DNA of 64,000 bases from Serratia liquefaciens (GCA_012719855.1 JAAXZN010000054.1:62001-126000), one strand, 5' to 3'; numbered from the stretch's first letter, positions 38,721 through 52,433 are shown. The notes: generated by a model not told the origin, from the sequence alone. A program made the numbers and translations.

Positions 38721-39356
38721 ATGTCTCAGCCGATTGCCGAACTCTATACCGACGCCGAATTTTTCAGTCCTTATGCCATGTCGGCGTTTGTTACCCTGAC
38801 GGAAAAAGGCATTCCCTTCACCGTGAAGCCGGTCGATTTGTCGCAGGGGAAAAACCATGAGCCGGCCTATGCGGCCCTGTCATTGACGCGCCGGGTGCCG
38901 ACGCTGGTGGTCGGTGAGTTTCAACTTTCGGAGTCTTCGGCGATTGATGAGTACCTGGATGAGATCCACCCTGCCCATCCGGTGTACCCACGCGATGTTA
39001 AACACCGTGCCAAAGCTCGCGAAGTTCAGGCATGGCTGCGCAGCGATCTGTTGCAACTCCGTGCCGAGCGGCCCACCGAGGCGGTGTTCATTAACGGCAA
39101 GTTTCCTCCGCTGTCCAATGCCGCGCAGGGGGCTGCCAACAAGTTAATTGCCGCCGTTGAAAAGCTGCTGAGCCACGGCCAGGATAATTTGTTCAGGGAA
39201 TGGTGCATTGCCGACACCGATTTGGCTTTGATGCTGAATCGGCTGGTGATACATGGCGATCCGGTGCCGGAAAACATTCGCCACTACGCACACAAGCAAT
39301 GGCAACGCCCTTCGGTGCAGGCCTGGTTGGCACTGCCGGAAAAAATGCGCGGGTGA
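38721..39356 (+). CDS. yfcF: Glutathione transferase YfcF
   Basis: A 211-residue cytosolic glutathione S-transferase. The N-terminal thioredoxin-like domain has the FFSPYAMSA segment with the active-site serine and the SESSAIDEYL motif that binds the glutathione gamma-glutamyl group; the helical C-terminal domain contains AWLRSDL and the GEWCIADTDLALMLNR-type signature (here REWCIADTDLALMLNR). It is close to E. coli YfcF, which has glutathione peroxidase activity. ATG 38721 follows GAGGA. It is divergent from the HPP gene. Confidence 0.9.
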   Translation: MSQPIAELYTDAEFFSPYAMSAFVTLTEKGIPFTVKPVDLSQGKNHEPAYAALSLTRRVPTLVVGEFQLSESSAIDEYLDEIHPAHPVYPRDVKHRAKAREVQAWLRSDLLQLRAERPTEAVFINGKFPPLSNAAQGAANKLIAAVEKLLSHGQDNLFREWCIADTDLALMLNRLVIHGDPVPENIRHYAHKQWQRPSVQAWLALPEKMRG

Positions 39357-39364
39357 TAAAAAAT

Positions 39365-39384
39365 CGGCGGCCACGACGCCGCCG
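39365..39384. terminator. Hairpin between yfcF and the permease gene
   Basis: CGGCGGC (39365-39371), loop CACGAC, GCCGCCG (39378-39384). Followed by only a short T-rich stretch on the plus strand and by an A/T run on the other, so likely but modest terminator. Confidence 0.5.
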
Positions 39385-39426
39385 TTCTCAACTGAGAAAC
39401 AACATCACTTCTTCAGGGAAGGCAAG

Positions 39427-40671
39427 TCACCATCCCGCGGGCAGATAGCCTAACAGCGACGCGATGGCATACACCGCGCTAGCCAGATACAGCAACACGA
39501 TGCTGATCTGCAACAACGGGTGGGTGATCCAGTTACACTGCCAACGTGGTGTCTGGTCGCCATGCTTGCGCGCCCCACGCAGGATCAGCATCGGCATAAT
39601 CGACAAAATCACCCCGCTGAAAACCCCGGCGAAATAGAGCGCATTAACAAATGATACCAACCCGCTGTAGGCCAGCGCGAACGGTGGCAGCACCACCAGC
39701 ATCAGCATGCCGAAACGGCGCAGCGGCTGTTCGTCGTTGCCCAGTCTGAACTGGTCGAAAATATTGGTCAGGAAGCTGCCGCCGAGGCCCCAGTAAGAGG
39801 TCAGCATCGCGCACAGGGCAAAAATATTGGCGGAGAAGAAGGCCCACTGCCCTAACGCCTGGCCCCATGAAATGGTCGCCACATCAGAAATGTTATTCAG
39901 CCCGCTGAGCGCAATCACCGACATCGGCACCGCCGCCAGCAGCACAAAGGTCACGGCCATTCCGACCATAATCGCCTTGGGCAGTTGTTCTGGCTTGTCC
40001 GAAAAGCCGCGCGCCATTTCCGGCACGATATACTGCGCAGAGAAGCAGAACACCACCACGTTGAATACCGGCACCATAAAGCGCCAGTCACCGTCCAGCA
40101 GGTTGCGCATCTGGGTGGTGTCTTTGAGCAGCGTGGCCGCCACCAGCGCACTCAGCATGGCCACCATGCCGATGCTGATAAACTTCTCCCCGCGGCCAAT
40201 CGCCTTTAATCCCAGGTACAAGACCCCTGCAGCAGGCACGAAAAACAGCAGGCTGCCTATTGCCGGGGAAATGCCGAACAGGGACTGTAATAGCTTGCCG
40301 CTGCCGCTCATGTAGGCGGTCAACGCCCCAATGCTGTTAACGCAAACCGAAGCAAACATCAGCCAGGCACCGATACCGCCGACATAGCGTTTCGCCAATC
40401 CGCTCAATTGCAGATGGGCACGGGTGCGCAGGGTAGATTCAGCGACGTACAGCATGGTGATGGTGGTCAGGCTGCCCACCAGCACCAGCCAAAACAACAG
40501 CGGCAGGAAGCCGGCCTTACTGGAGGCGTAGGCGATGGACAGCACGCCGGCGCCAATGTTGGTGCCGACAATCATCGCCACCCCTTCGAGGAAACTCAGT
40601 GATTTGGCGGGTGCAGGCGTTCGCACCCCGGCGGCAAGCGCCGGAGAAATAGAGAGGTTTTCAGAAGACAT
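39427..40671 (-). CDS. HAAAP-family amino acid permease (Trp/Tyr permease type)
   Basis: A 414-residue inner-membrane transporter with about eleven hydrophobic segments. The N-terminal FLEGVAMIVGTNIGAGVLSIAYASSKAG region is the signature of the hydroxy/aromatic amino acid permeases such as Mtr, TnaB and TyrP, which symport amino acids with protons. It lies 58 bases downstream of gabD in the same direction, so it is probably the third gene of a gabT-gabD operon. That context raises the possibility that it carries GABA or a related amino acid, whereas the usual GABA permease GabP belongs to another family. Substrate not assigned. Confidence 0.8.
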   Translation of the reverse strand: MSSENLSISPALAAGVRTPAPAKSLSFLEGVAMIVGTNIGAGVLSIAYASSKAGFLPLLFWLVLVGSLTTITMLYVAESTLRTRAHLQLSGLAKRYVGGIGAWLMFASVCVNSIGALTAYMSGSGKLLQSLFGISPAIGSLLFFVPAAGVLYLGLKAIGRGEKFISIGMVAMLSALVAATLLKDTTQMRNLLDGDWRFMVPVFNVVVFCFSAQYIVPEMARGFSDKPEQLPKAIMVGMAVTFVLLAAVPMSVIALSGLNNISDVATISWGQALGQWAFFSANIFALCAMLTSYWGLGGSFLTNIFDQFRLGNDEQPLRRFGMLMLVVLPPFALAYSGLVSFVNALYFAGVFSGVILSIMPMLILRGARKHGDQTPRWQCNWITHPLLQISIVLLYLASAVYAIASLLGYLPAGW

Positions 40672-40729
40672 GCAGCATCCTTTGGCTCCCGGCGGCGCTG
40701 GCCACCGGGGTTGGTTAATTTCCCAGGGG

Positions 40730-42184
40730 TTAACAGCTCACATCGATACACAGGTATTTCAGCTCCAGATATTCTTCAATCCCGTAACGCGATCCTTCAC
40801 GTCCGAGTCCTGACTGCTTCACGCCGCCAAAAGGTGCCACTTCATTGGATATCAGCCCGGTATTGATGCCGACCATGCCGTATTCCAACGCCTCAGGCAC
40901 TCGCCATTGACGCGAGGCGTTCTGCGTGAACAGGTAGGCGGCCAAACCGAACTCGGTATCGTTGGCCATGGCGATAGCTTCCGCCTCGTCATGGAAACGG
41001 AACAGCGGTGCCACCGGGCCAAAAGTTTCCTCTTTGGCGAAGCGCATTTTCTGCGTCACGCCGGTCACCACCGTAGGCTGGAAGAAGGTGCGTCCCAGTT
41101 CGTGCGGCTGACCGCCGGTAGCGATTTGCGCACCTTTGATCAAGGCATCGTCGATATGGCTCTGCACTTTTTCCACCGCATCCTGGTCAATCAACGGGCC
41201 CTGAGTGGTACCCGCCTGACTGCCGTCACCGACCTTCAGTTGCTCAACCGCCACCACCAGCTTATCCACCAGGCGGTCATAGATGCCGTCCTGCACGTAG
41301 ATGCGGTTGGCGCAGACGCAGGTCTGGCCGCTATTGCGGAATTTGGAGGCCATAATGCCTGCCACGGCCGCGTCCAGGTTGGCGTCGTCGAAAACGATCA
41401 CCGGCGCATTGCCGCCCAGCTCCAGCGACAGCTTTTTGATGGTTGGCGCGCACTGTGCCATCAGAATGCGGCCAACCTCGGTCGAACCGGTAAAGCTCAA
41501 TTTGCGCACCACCGGGCTGTCACACAGTACTTTGCCCACCTGAGCGGCGTCGCCGGTCACCACCTGCAACACCCCTGCCGGGATACCGGCGTCCTGCGCC
41601 AGCTTGCCCAACGCCAGCGCGGTCAGCGGCGTTTGTTCGGCCGGTTTAACGATAATTGCGCAACCTGCCGCCAGCGCCGGCGCCACCTTGCGGGTGATCA
41701 TCGCCGCCGGGAAGTTCCACGGGGTGATCGCCGCGCAAACGCCGATGGGCTGCTTCACCACCACCAGTCGTTGTGAGGCCTGCGGCGCTTGCAGCACCGC
41801 GCCGTCCACTCGCTTGGCCTCTTCGGCAAACCAGGTGATAAACGATGCGGCATAAGCCACTTCACCGCGCGCTTCCGCCAGCGATTTGCCCTGCTCCGCG
41901 GTCATCAACTGGGCCAGATCTTCCTGCGCCGCCAGCACCTTGTCGGCCCAGGTCAGCATCAGAGCGGAACGCTGTTTGGCGGTCAGCTGTTTCCAACCTT
42001 GCTGCGCAACCTGCGCGGCGTTAATCGCCTGTTGAGTTTCTTCGCCGCTGACTAACGGAATACTGGCCAGCTCAACGCCGGTTGCCGGATTGATGACCGC
42101 TTCACGTTTGCCGCTCAGCGCATCGCACCACTCGCCGTTAATCAGGCACTGGCTGCGCAGCAGCTCGGGGTTATTCAATTTCAT
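40730..42184 (-). CDS. gabD: NAD(P)-dependent succinate-semialdehyde dehydrogenase GabD
   Basis: Oxidises succinate semialdehyde to succinate, the second step of GABA breakdown. The 484-residue aldehyde dehydrogenase has the PWNFPAAM substrate-tunnel motif, FTGSTEVG in the cofactor site, catalytic glutamate in LELGGNAP and catalytic cysteine in NSGQTCVC. ATG 42184 is chosen over a GTG three codons upstream because AGGAG sits 8 bases before it. It follows gabT with a 12-base gap, an operon. Confidence 0.93.
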   Translation of the reverse strand: MKLNNPELLRSQCLINGEWCDALSGKREAVINPATGVELASIPLVSGEETQQAINAAQVAQQGWKQLTAKQRSALMLTWADKVLAAQEDLAQLMTAEQGKSLAEARGEVAYAASFITWFAEEAKRVDGAVLQAPQASQRLVVVKQPIGVCAAITPWNFPAAMITRKVAPALAAGCAIIVKPAEQTPLTALALGKLAQDAGIPAGVLQVVTGDAAQVGKVLCDSPVVRKLSFTGSTEVGRILMAQCAPTIKKLSLELGGNAPVIVFDDANLDAAVAGIMASKFRNSGQTCVCANRIYVQDGIYDRLVDKLVVAVEQLKVGDGSQAGTTQGPLIDQDAVEKVQSHIDDALIKGAQIATGGQPHELGRTFFQPTVVTGVTQKMRFAKEETFGPVAPLFRFHDEAEAIAMANDTEFGLAAYLFTQNASRQWRVPEALEYGMVGINTGLISNEVAPFGGVKQSGLGREGSRYGIEEYLELKYLCIDVSC

Positions 42185-42196
42185 ACCGGTCACTCC

Positions 42197-43462
42197 TTAT
42201 TGAGCCAGCGCGCGGGAAAGAATGCCCAGCGCCTTGGTGAACTGGTCTTCAGGAATGGTCAGCGGGTACAGGAAGCGGATCACGTTGCCGTTAACACCGC
42301 AGCTCAGCAGCAGCAGGCCTTCTTCCAGCGCTTTCTGCTGCACCTGACGGGTGATCTCGGCAGAGGGTTTGCCAGTCTTGGGATCGTTGAACTCCACCGC
42401 CACCATCGAACCCTGCGCACGAATATCCGCAATCGCCGGGCTGGTCTGACGGGCCTGCTGCAGCACCTCCACCAGATGCTGGCCCAGGCGTTGAGAACGT
42501 TGGCATAGCTGCTCTTCTTCAATCACATCCAGCACCGCCAGCGCTGCTGCCACCGCCAGCGGGTTACCGGCATAGGTGCCGCCCAGCCCGCCCGGTGCCG
42601 GGGCATCCATCACCGCTGCACGACCGGCTACGGCCGACAACGGCATGCCGCCCGCCAGGCTTTTCGCCATGGTGATAAGATCGGGTTTGACGCTGTAATG
42701 ATCCATGGCAAACAGCTTGCCGGTACGGGCAAAACCGGTCTGCACTTCGTCGGCAATCAGCAAAATTCCGTGCTCATCGCACAGCGTACGCAACGCCTGC
42801 ATAAACTCGGCCGGTGCGACGTTGAAACCGCCTTCACCTTGCACCGGCTCCAGTACGATGGCGGCAACCTGCTTGGGATCGATATCCGCTTTAAAGATGC
42901 GCTCCAGGCTGTTCATCGCATCTTCGGTGGTCACGCCGTACAGCGCATTAGGATACTGGCCGTGGAACACCGATCCCGGGAATGGCCCGAAGCCCAGTTT
43001 GTAAGGTGCCACTTTGCCGGTCAGCGCCATGGTCATGTAGGTGCGGCCGTGGAAGCCACCGCCAAAGGTGATCAGACCCGGACGACCAGTGTGGGCGCGG
43101 GCAATTTTGACGGCGTTCTCTACCGCTTCCGCCCCGGTGGTGAAGAACGCGGTTTTACATGGCCCTTCGATCGGAGCACACTGGTTGATGCGTTCGGCCA
43201 GCGAAACGTAGCTTTCGTAAGGGACAATCTGGTAAGCGGTATGGGTGAAGGCCTTCAGCTGCTTCTCAATGGCAGCGATCACCTTCGGGTGACGGTGTCC
43301 GGTATTCAGTACGGCGATACCGGAGGCAAAATCGATAACTTCATTCCCTTCGACATCCCACAGCGTGGCGTTCTCGGCGCGTTCGGCGTAAAAGCCGCAC
43401 ATCACGCCGACCCCACGTGGGGTGGCATCCTGACGACGTTGATTCAATTCTGCGTTTTTCAT
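42197..43462 (-). CDS. gabT: 4-aminobutyrate aminotransferase GabT
   Basis: PLP-dependent class III aminotransferase converting GABA and 2-oxoglutarate to succinate semialdehyde and glutamate. The 421-residue protein has FTTGAEAVENAVKIAR in the phosphate-binding region, GGFHGRTYM, the PLP-contacting DEVQTGFARTG with the catalytic lysine in MAKSLAGGMPLSAV, and GGTYAGNPLA. ATG 43462 follows GGAGAG. The frame starting at 43510 is not favoured. First gene of gabT-gabD-permease, divergent from the MocR-type regulator. Confidence 0.94.
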   Translation of the reverse strand: MKNAELNQRRQDATPRGVGVMCGFYAERAENATLWDVEGNEVIDFASGIAVLNTGHRHPKVIAAIEKQLKAFTHTAYQIVPYESYVSLAERINQCAPIEGPCKTAFFTTGAEAVENAVKIARAHTGRPGLITFGGGFHGRTYMTMALTGKVAPYKLGFGPFPGSVFHGQYPNALYGVTTEDAMNSLERIFKADIDPKQVAAIVLEPVQGEGGFNVAPAEFMQALRTLCDEHGILLIADEVQTGFARTGKLFAMDHYSVKPDLITMAKSLAGGMPLSAVAGRAAVMDAPAPGGLGGTYAGNPLAVAAALAVLDVIEEEQLCQRSQRLGQHLVEVLQQARQTSPAIADIRAQGSMVAVEFNDPKTGKPSAEITRQVQQKALEEGLLLLSCGVNGNVIRFLYPLTIPEDQFTKALGILSRALAQ

Positions 43463-43590
43463 GTTGTTCTCTCCAGTCGGTAGTCGGTGCCAGCTAAACG
43501 GTTTGTTCACATTTGTGAAACAATGACGTTTATTTACACAGGATGTGGCCCTATAATCGAGAGCCAGTTACGATTAATTGAGGGATCCAA
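43463..43590. promoter_or_regulatory. Divergent gabT/regulator control region
   Basis: The 128-base gap contains TTCACA-TT-TGTGAA at 43506-43519 within a larger imperfect inverted repeat (43502-43523), a plausible operator, and TATAAT at 43552-43557 as a likely -10 for the regulator. No strong -35 at the right spacing was found. MocR/GabR regulators normally bind such intergenic regions to repress themselves and activate gabTD with GABA and PLP. Confidence 0.45.
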
Positions 43591-45057
43591 TTGCGCTCAC
43601 TGAGTGGTGACCTGCTGTTGCAACGCCTTGGCGAACAGCCGGATGATAAGCTGCATAAGCGGCTGTATAACGCGATCCGCACCAGCATTTTGGACGGCAG
43701 CCTGCCGCCCTCCAGCCGTCTGCCCGCCTCACGGGATTTGGCTCAGGAGCTTAGCCTTTCACGTAACACTGTATTAACCGTTTATGAACAACTCTTGGCG
43801 GAAGGCTATATCCTGGCACGCGCCGGAAGCGGCACATTCGTCGCCGAAACCGTCCCGGACAGCTGTTTATCCACCGTCAGCGCCCCGGCAGGCAGTGACG
43901 GGGAACAGCGGCGCATTGAACTGTCGGCGCGCGGTGCCACCCTGCTGCACCACGCCAGCGCCAGCCCCAAACAGTGGGGAGCCTTTATCCCCGGCGTGCC
44001 TGACGTCAATGCTTTCCCACACCAGTTATTCAGCAAGATCCAGGCGCGTATCAGCCGTCGTCCGGCCCCGCAGAAGTTGACCTACAGCAACCAGGGCGGC
44101 AGTCCGGAGCTGCAGCATGCGCTGGTGGACTATCTGCGCGTAGCGCGCTCGGTACGCTGTTCGCCAGAGCAAATTCTGATTACCGAAGGCATCCATCAGG
44201 CAATAGATCTGGTGACGCGCCTGCTGTGTAATCCGGGCGATGACGCATGGATTGAAGAACCGGGCTATTGGGGGATCCGCAATATCCTGCGAATGAACGA
44301 CGTGAATATCTGCCCGTTGACGGTGGATGAAGCCGGTATGGTGCCACCGGAACAGCCTGCCGAGGCGCCGCGGCTGATTTTCGTCACGCCGTCGCACCAG
44401 TATCCCCTGGGATCGGTGATGAGCCTGGCGCGTCGGCAACGGTTATTGGCCTTGGCGCGCAATGCCGGCAGCTGGATTGTTGAAGATGACTACGACAGCG
44501 AGTTTCGCTTTTCAGGTCAGCCGATCCCGGCGTTGCAGGGGTTGGAACCCGACGCGCCGGTGATCTATATCGGCACCTTCAGCAAAACGCTGTATCCGGC
44601 GCTGCGACTGGGTTATGTGGTGTTGCCGAAACCGCTGATGGCGGCGCTGAAAACCGCCCACGCGGAACTGTATCGCGGCGGCCATTTGCTGATCCAGACC
44701 GCGCTGGCGCAGTTTATCCAGGAAGGCCACTACAGCGCGCATATCCGCCGTATGCGCCTGCTGTACGCCCGGCGACGCGCCTTCCTCACCGGTCTGATCG
44801 AGCAGCATCTGGGTAAACAGGCGCTGAGTGAGTTCAATAACAATGCCGGGCTGCACCTGATCCTCAACCTGCCGGACCAGGCGGACGATGTGGCGATTGC
44901 CGCCGCAGCCAATACGCGCGGCGTACTGGTGCGGCCGCTGTCGCGTTACTACATGTTGCCCAACCATCGCCGCGGCCTGCTGATGGGCTTTGCCTGCGTA
45001 CCGGAAGAGCAGATGGCCGCCGCTTTTACCCTGCTGTTGGAGTGCATCAACCCCTGA
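43591..45057 (+). CDS. MocR-family PLP-dependent regulator (GabR-like)
   Basis: A 488-residue fusion of a GntR-type winged helix (about 12-80, with SRLPASRDLAQELSLSRNTVLTVYEQL) to a class I aminotransferase-like domain (about 120-480). K332 in TFSKTLYPALRLGY is the expected PLP lysine. By analogy with GabR it should activate the adjacent gabT-gabD genes when GABA forms an adduct with PLP. The start is TTG 43591 with AGGG upstream; no ATG fits the helix start. Regulation of gab genes is inferred from divergent placement. Confidence 0.88.
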   Translation: MRSLSGDLLLQRLGEQPDDKLHKRLYNAIRTSILDGSLPPSSRLPASRDLAQELSLSRNTVLTVYEQLLAEGYILARAGSGTFVAETVPDSCLSTVSAPAGSDGEQRRIELSARGATLLHHASASPKQWGAFIPGVPDVNAFPHQLFSKIQARISRRPAPQKLTYSNQGGSPELQHALVDYLRVARSVRCSPEQILITEGIHQAIDLVTRLLCNPGDDAWIEEPGYWGIRNILRMNDVNICPLTVDEAGMVPPEQPAEAPRLIFVTPSHQYPLGSVMSLARRQRLLALARNAGSWIVEDDYDSEFRFSGQPIPALQGLEPDAPVIYIGTFSKTLYPALRLGYVVLPKPLMAALKTAHAELYRGGHLLIQTALAQFIQEGHYSAHIRRMRLLYARRRAFLTGLIEQHLGKQALSEFNNNAGLHLILNLPDQADDVAIAAAANTRGVLVRPLSRYYMLPNHRRGLLMGFACVPEEQMAAAFTLLLECINP

Positions 45058-45091
45058 AAACAAAAGGCGGCCCTAAGAGCACGAATGACTT

Positions 45092-49034
<3,943 letters not shown>

Positions 49035-49041
49035 ATAAATA

Positions 49042-49100
49042 TTGCTACTATAGTGGCAAAATAAGCCTAACGATGACCTTAATTGCTATAATAGTAGCAA
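49042..49100. promoter_or_regulatory. Paired operators and promoter of hipBA
   Basis: Two 18-base palindromes, TTGCTACTATAGTGGCAA (49042-49059) and TTGCTATAATAGTAGCAA (49083-49100), share the pattern TTGCTA-N6-TRGCAA with centres 41 bases apart, about four helical turns. The second contains TATAAT (49087-49092), a likely -10, so binding of the antitoxin should block transcription. Confidence 0.75.
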
Positions 49101-49122
49101 TTAAGATCGTCACGGGTGCACT

Positions 49123-49395
49123 ATGATTTCCCTACATACTCCCTATGATACGCAACTTGCCCTGCAAGGCTTCCTAAAGCAATTGCGTAAGAACCGCAAA
49201 TTATCAGTAACCGCTCTGGCTAAAGCTTCTGGCGTGCCCAACAGCACCATTCGCAAATTCGAAGCCAGCGGCAACATCTCATTACGTCAGTTCCTGATGC
49301 TCTATGATGCCCTTGGCAATCTGAATGAACTTCATCAACTGACCAAAAGCCAAAATAGGCCGCAAACAATCGAGGAGGTACTGAAGAATGCTTAA
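49123..49395 (+). CDS. hipB: HipB-like antitoxin (XRE-family helix-turn-helix)
   Basis: A 90-residue DNA-binding protein. The helix-turn-helix spans about residues 27-60 (LSVTALAKASGVPNSTIRKFE), typical of HipB. It should dimerise, bind the upstream paired operators and neutralise HipA. Overlaps the hipA start by 8 bases, the usual toxin-antitoxin coupling. The symbol follows the family; identity with E. coli HipB is low. Confidence 0.85.
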   Translation: MISLHTPYDTQLALQGFLKQLRKNRKLSVTALAKASGVPNSTIRKFEASGNISLRQFLMLYDALGNLNELHQLTKSQNRPQTIEEVLKNA

Positions 49396-50644
49396 TATCC
49401 CCCTCTTGGTAAAGCGCCGCCTAAGCGATGGCAAAGTTCAAAATGTCGGACAATTGGCGGAAAACGGCAGCGGCGTTTATTTTCGTTATGACGAGAGCTA
49501 TTTGGCCGCCCATCAAAGTTCACTGTCCCCTTTCAATTTACCCTGGGATAACTATTTACATCAGGCGCCAAAACAGCCGCATTACGGGCTACAGGGTGTT
49601 TTCGCCGACAGCCTGCCGGATGGTTGGGGGCTTTACTTGATGGATCGAGTATTCCGCCAAAATGGCTACAATCCCAGAGCAATTAGCGCATTGGAGAGGT
49701 TGGCATTTGTCGCTGATCGTGGTCTGGGCGCCTTGTTTTATGAGCCTGAATTACCCCTTGCCCATCAGGACACTCCCCCTGAATTAACGTTGATAACATT
49801 GGGGAACGAAGCCGTTAAGGAGTTTGAAGGGGCTGAATCACACCTGATAGCCCATTTGATGAATGCGGGAGGTTCCGGAGGGGCACGTCCTAAATTGAGT
49901 GTCACTCGTTTAGCTGACGGTACTTTTTCTACCCAACAGGGTGCTGTCGGCAAAAAGCTTTTGGTTAAGCTAACGTCCGAGAAATTTGCCCTTGGACATC
50001 ATGAAAGTCAGATCGAATACGTTTATATGATGATGGCGCGACAAGCAGGCATTGAAGTCGCCGACTTTACTTTGATCGATATCGGAAAACATCACCATTG
50101 GCTCCAGCAAGATCGCTTTGACTGCACAGGCGAACAAGGTCGTTGGCACATGATTTCTGCCAGCGGATTATTGGATGCCCCGTTCCGCGAACCTTCACTG
50201 GATTATATCGATCTGATTAAAGCGACCCGCCTATTATGCGGTGTTGATGATGCCAGGAAGTTACTGCGCCAGGCCTTGTTCAATTATCTGACGGTAAATC
50301 AGGATGATCACGCAAAAAACTTTGCTTTCCTGGCCGATGACCGCGACAACTGGCGACTTTCCCCCTGTTACGACATCGTTTATAGCCCATCGCCTTATGG
50401 CGAGCATATGACGGCATTTAACGGTAACGGCTCGCAAATCTCCCGTTCAGCAATGGCACTCATGGCCGGTCAGGCCGGGCTGGCAAATGCCAAAGCCGCG
50501 ATGAATGTAGCCGAAGAGATTTACAACGTGGTAAGCCACTTCCAACAACAGGCTAATGCGGTCGGTGTGCCGACCACGTTAGCCAAGGAGATTCAACGCG
50601 ACATTGACGGAAAATGGCTGGCCTTACGGGCCGCCAATCAGTAA
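49388..50644 (+). CDS. hipA: HipA-like serine/threonine kinase toxin
   Basis: A 418-residue HipA-type kinase. In E. coli, HipA phosphorylates glutamyl-tRNA synthetase and causes persistence. Visible features are the N-terminal HipA domain with DSLPDGWG, a glycine-rich loop GGSGGARPK with S163 in the place of the regulatory autophosphorylated serine, K189-region VKLTSE strand, catalytic D307 in NQDDHAKNF and metal-binding D329 in CYDIVYSP. All key residues are intact, so the toxin should be active. Its end overlaps convergent rlmG by 7 bases. Target not known for this clade. Confidence 0.87.
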   Translation: MLNIPLLVKRRLSDGKVQNVGQLAENGSGVYFRYDESYLAAHQSSLSPFNLPWDNYLHQAPKQPHYGLQGVFADSLPDGWGLYLMDRVFRQNGYNPRAISALERLAFVADRGLGALFYEPELPLAHQDTPPELTLITLGNEAVKEFEGAESHLIAHLMNAGGSGGARPKLSVTRLADGTFSTQQGAVGKKLLVKLTSEKFALGHHESQIEYVYMMMARQAGIEVADFTLIDIGKHHHWLQQDRFDCTGEQGRWHMISASGLLDAPFREPSLDYIDLIKATRLLCGVDDARKLLRQALFNYLTVNQDDHAKNFAFLADDRDNWRLSPCYDIVYSPSPYGEHMTAFNGNGSQISRSAMALMAGQAGLANAKAAMNVAEEIYNVVSHFQQQANAVGVPTTLAKEIQRDIDGKWLALRAANQ

Positions 50645-51777
50645 CGTGCGCCGGATTTCACCGCTCTGAGGATCACAAACTTCTTGTTGGATGCCACCAC
50701 GGTGCAGTTGCCAAACAGGCGCTTCAGCTTATGGTGGTAATCCAGATGACGGTTGCCGACGATGCGCAACTCGCCACCGACCTGCAGGCAACGCTTGGCG
50801 TCGCAGAACATCTGCCAGGCGGTGTGATCGGTGATCGCATGCTGTTGGTGGAACGGTGGGTTGCACAGTACCGCCTGCACGCTTTCACGCTCAATCCCCG
50901 CCAGTGAGTTGTTCACCTCAAACTGACAACGATCCAGATCCTGCGGCAGGTTGTGCTCCACGTTCAACTCGCTGGATGCCACCGCCATATAAGACTCATC
51001 GACAAACGTCATCTGAGCCTGCGGGTTGTGCGCCAGTGCCGTCAGGCCAATCACGCCGTTACCGCAGCCGAGATCGACAATGTGACCTTCCAGATCCTTC
51101 GGCAGATGATCCAGGAACAGGCGCGCGCCGATGTCCAGATTGCTGCGCGAGAACACGTTGGCATGGTTGTGGATAAGCCAGTCAGTGCCATCCAGCGTCC
51201 AGTTGGTGGTTTCCGGGGTAGCCGGTGGCACAATGTCCGCCACTTCGCAGTAGATCAGACGCGCTTTCTTCCATGCCAGGCTGGTACGCGTTGGGCCGAG
51301 CACTTTTTCAAACAGCTGCATGGTCGAGGTGTGAACGTCACGCGCCTTGGCCCCGGCGATGATAACCGTGTCCGGCGCCACCACGTTGCGCAGCGAGCGC
51401 AGCTGCTGTTCCAGCAGTGCCAGCGCTTTAGGAATGCGGATCAGCACCACCGCCGGTGAAGCCGGCAGTTCGGCCAGGCTGTCCAGCAGCGTCACCTGCT
51501 CCGGATCCAGTTCATTGAGCTTCAGGTTATGGCGTGTTGCCAACTGGCTCATGTAGGAGTCGCTGATGCTGTAAGGCTGATGAGCGTGCAGTGCGCAGGC
51601 CAGCGTGCCAAAGTTGTCGTTGAAAATCAGCACCGGACGATCGCCAATGTTTATATTTTCAAGCTGTTGCAGCAGATATTCGTCCGCCGCTTCCCACGCC
51701 TGCAATTGGGTGGATTCTTCCTGTTGGGGATAACGTTCCAGCTCAAGGTGCTGTGTTCCCAGATCGAGTTGGCTCAT
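50638..51777 (-). CDS. rlmG: 23S rRNA (guanine-1835-N2)-methyltransferase RlmG
   Basis: Methylates G1835 of 23S rRNA using S-adenosylmethionine. The 379-residue protein has a methyltransferase-like N-terminal domain without catalytic motif (about 1-190) and a Rossmann C-terminal domain with [12 protein letters not shown] for SAM and catalytic [11 protein letters not shown] 51777 (MSQLDLG) is chosen since GGAGGGG precedes it; the frame open to 51888 is not favoured. Its 3' end overlaps hipA, which suggests the toxin module was fitted tightly against it. Confidence 0.94.
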   Translation of the reverse strand: MSQLDLGTQHLELERYPQQEESTQLQAWEAADEYLLQQLENINIGDRPVLIFNDNFGTLACALHAHQPYSISDSYMSQLATRHNLKLNELDPEQVTLLDSLAELPASPAVVLIRIPKALALLEQQLRSLRNVVAPDTVIIAGAKARDVHTSTMQLFEKVLGPTRTSLAWKKARLIYCEVADIVPPATPETTNWTLDGTDWLIHNHANVFSRSNLDIGARLFLDHLPKDLEGHIVDLGCGNGVIGLTALAHNPQAQMTFVDESYMAVASSELNVEHNLPQDLDRCQFEVNNSLAGIERESVQAVLCNPPFHQQHAITDHTAWQMFCDAKRCLQVGGELRIVGNRHLDYHHKLKRLFGNCTVVASNKKFVILRAVKSGARY

Positions 51778-51926
51778 TGCCCCTCCTGACTGATAAAATT
51801 TGGGCTGTTTATCCCCTAAAAACGTCCGGCAGTAAAATGTTTTTTCGGATAAATTGCCCTTTGCGGGCTTTGCACGAAAAAACATCATACAATGACCCGC
51901 TCAATTGAGGCCAATACGGGAAGATG

Positions 51927-52433
51927 ATGTCTGAACTGACCTACCTGCAGGGCTACCCTGAGCATCTGCAAAGCCAGGTGCAGCAACTGATCGACCAGGG
52001 GCGCCTGGGGGATGTGTTGTTGCAGCGCTATCCGCAGGTGCATGACTGCACCACCGACAAGTCGCTTTATCAGTTTACCGTCGATCTGAAAAACCAGTAT
52101 TTGCGTAATGCCCAACCGCTGAGCAAGGTGGCCTACGACGGTAAAATTCAGGTGATGAAACACGCGCTGGGCATGCACACCGCCATTTCCCGCGTGCAGG
52201 GCGGCAAACTGAAGGCCAAGGCGGAAATCCGCGTGGCGACGGTCTTCAAGCTGGCGCCGGAGCCGTTTCTACGCATGATCGTGGTGCATGAGTTGGCACA
52301 TCTGAAAGAGAAAGACCACAACAAGGCCTTTTACAGCCTGTGCTGCCATATGGAACCCAATTACCATCAGCTGGAGTTCGACACCCGGCTGTATCTGACC
52401 CACCTTTCGGTGTTTGGCGATCTGTACGCATAG
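51927..52433 (+). CDS. ygjP: YgjP-like metallopeptidase-fold protein
   Basis: A 168-residue member of the YgjP/WLM group with the zinc motif H121-E122-L-A-H125 and H131 in KEKDHNKAFY. The E. coli protein has been reported as a UTP pyrophosphatase; a peptidase activity is suggested only by the fold. Two consecutive ATGs (51924 and 51927) are possible; the second matches E. coli (MSxLTYLQGYPE). It diverges from rlmG as in E. coli. Confidence 0.88.
   Translation: MSELTYLQGYPEHLQSQVQQLIDQGRLGDVLLQRYPQVHDCTTDKSLYQFTVDLKNQYLRNAQPLSKVAYDGKIQVMKHALGMHTAISRVQGGKLKAKAEIRVATVFKLAPEPFLRMIVVHELAHLKEKDHNKAFYSLCCHMEPNYHQLEFDTRLYLTHLSVFGDLYA

Noticed and set aside
40907-41776. A 289-codon frame opposite gabD
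   Set aside because: Antisense shadow of gabD; no recognisable domain or ribosome-binding site.
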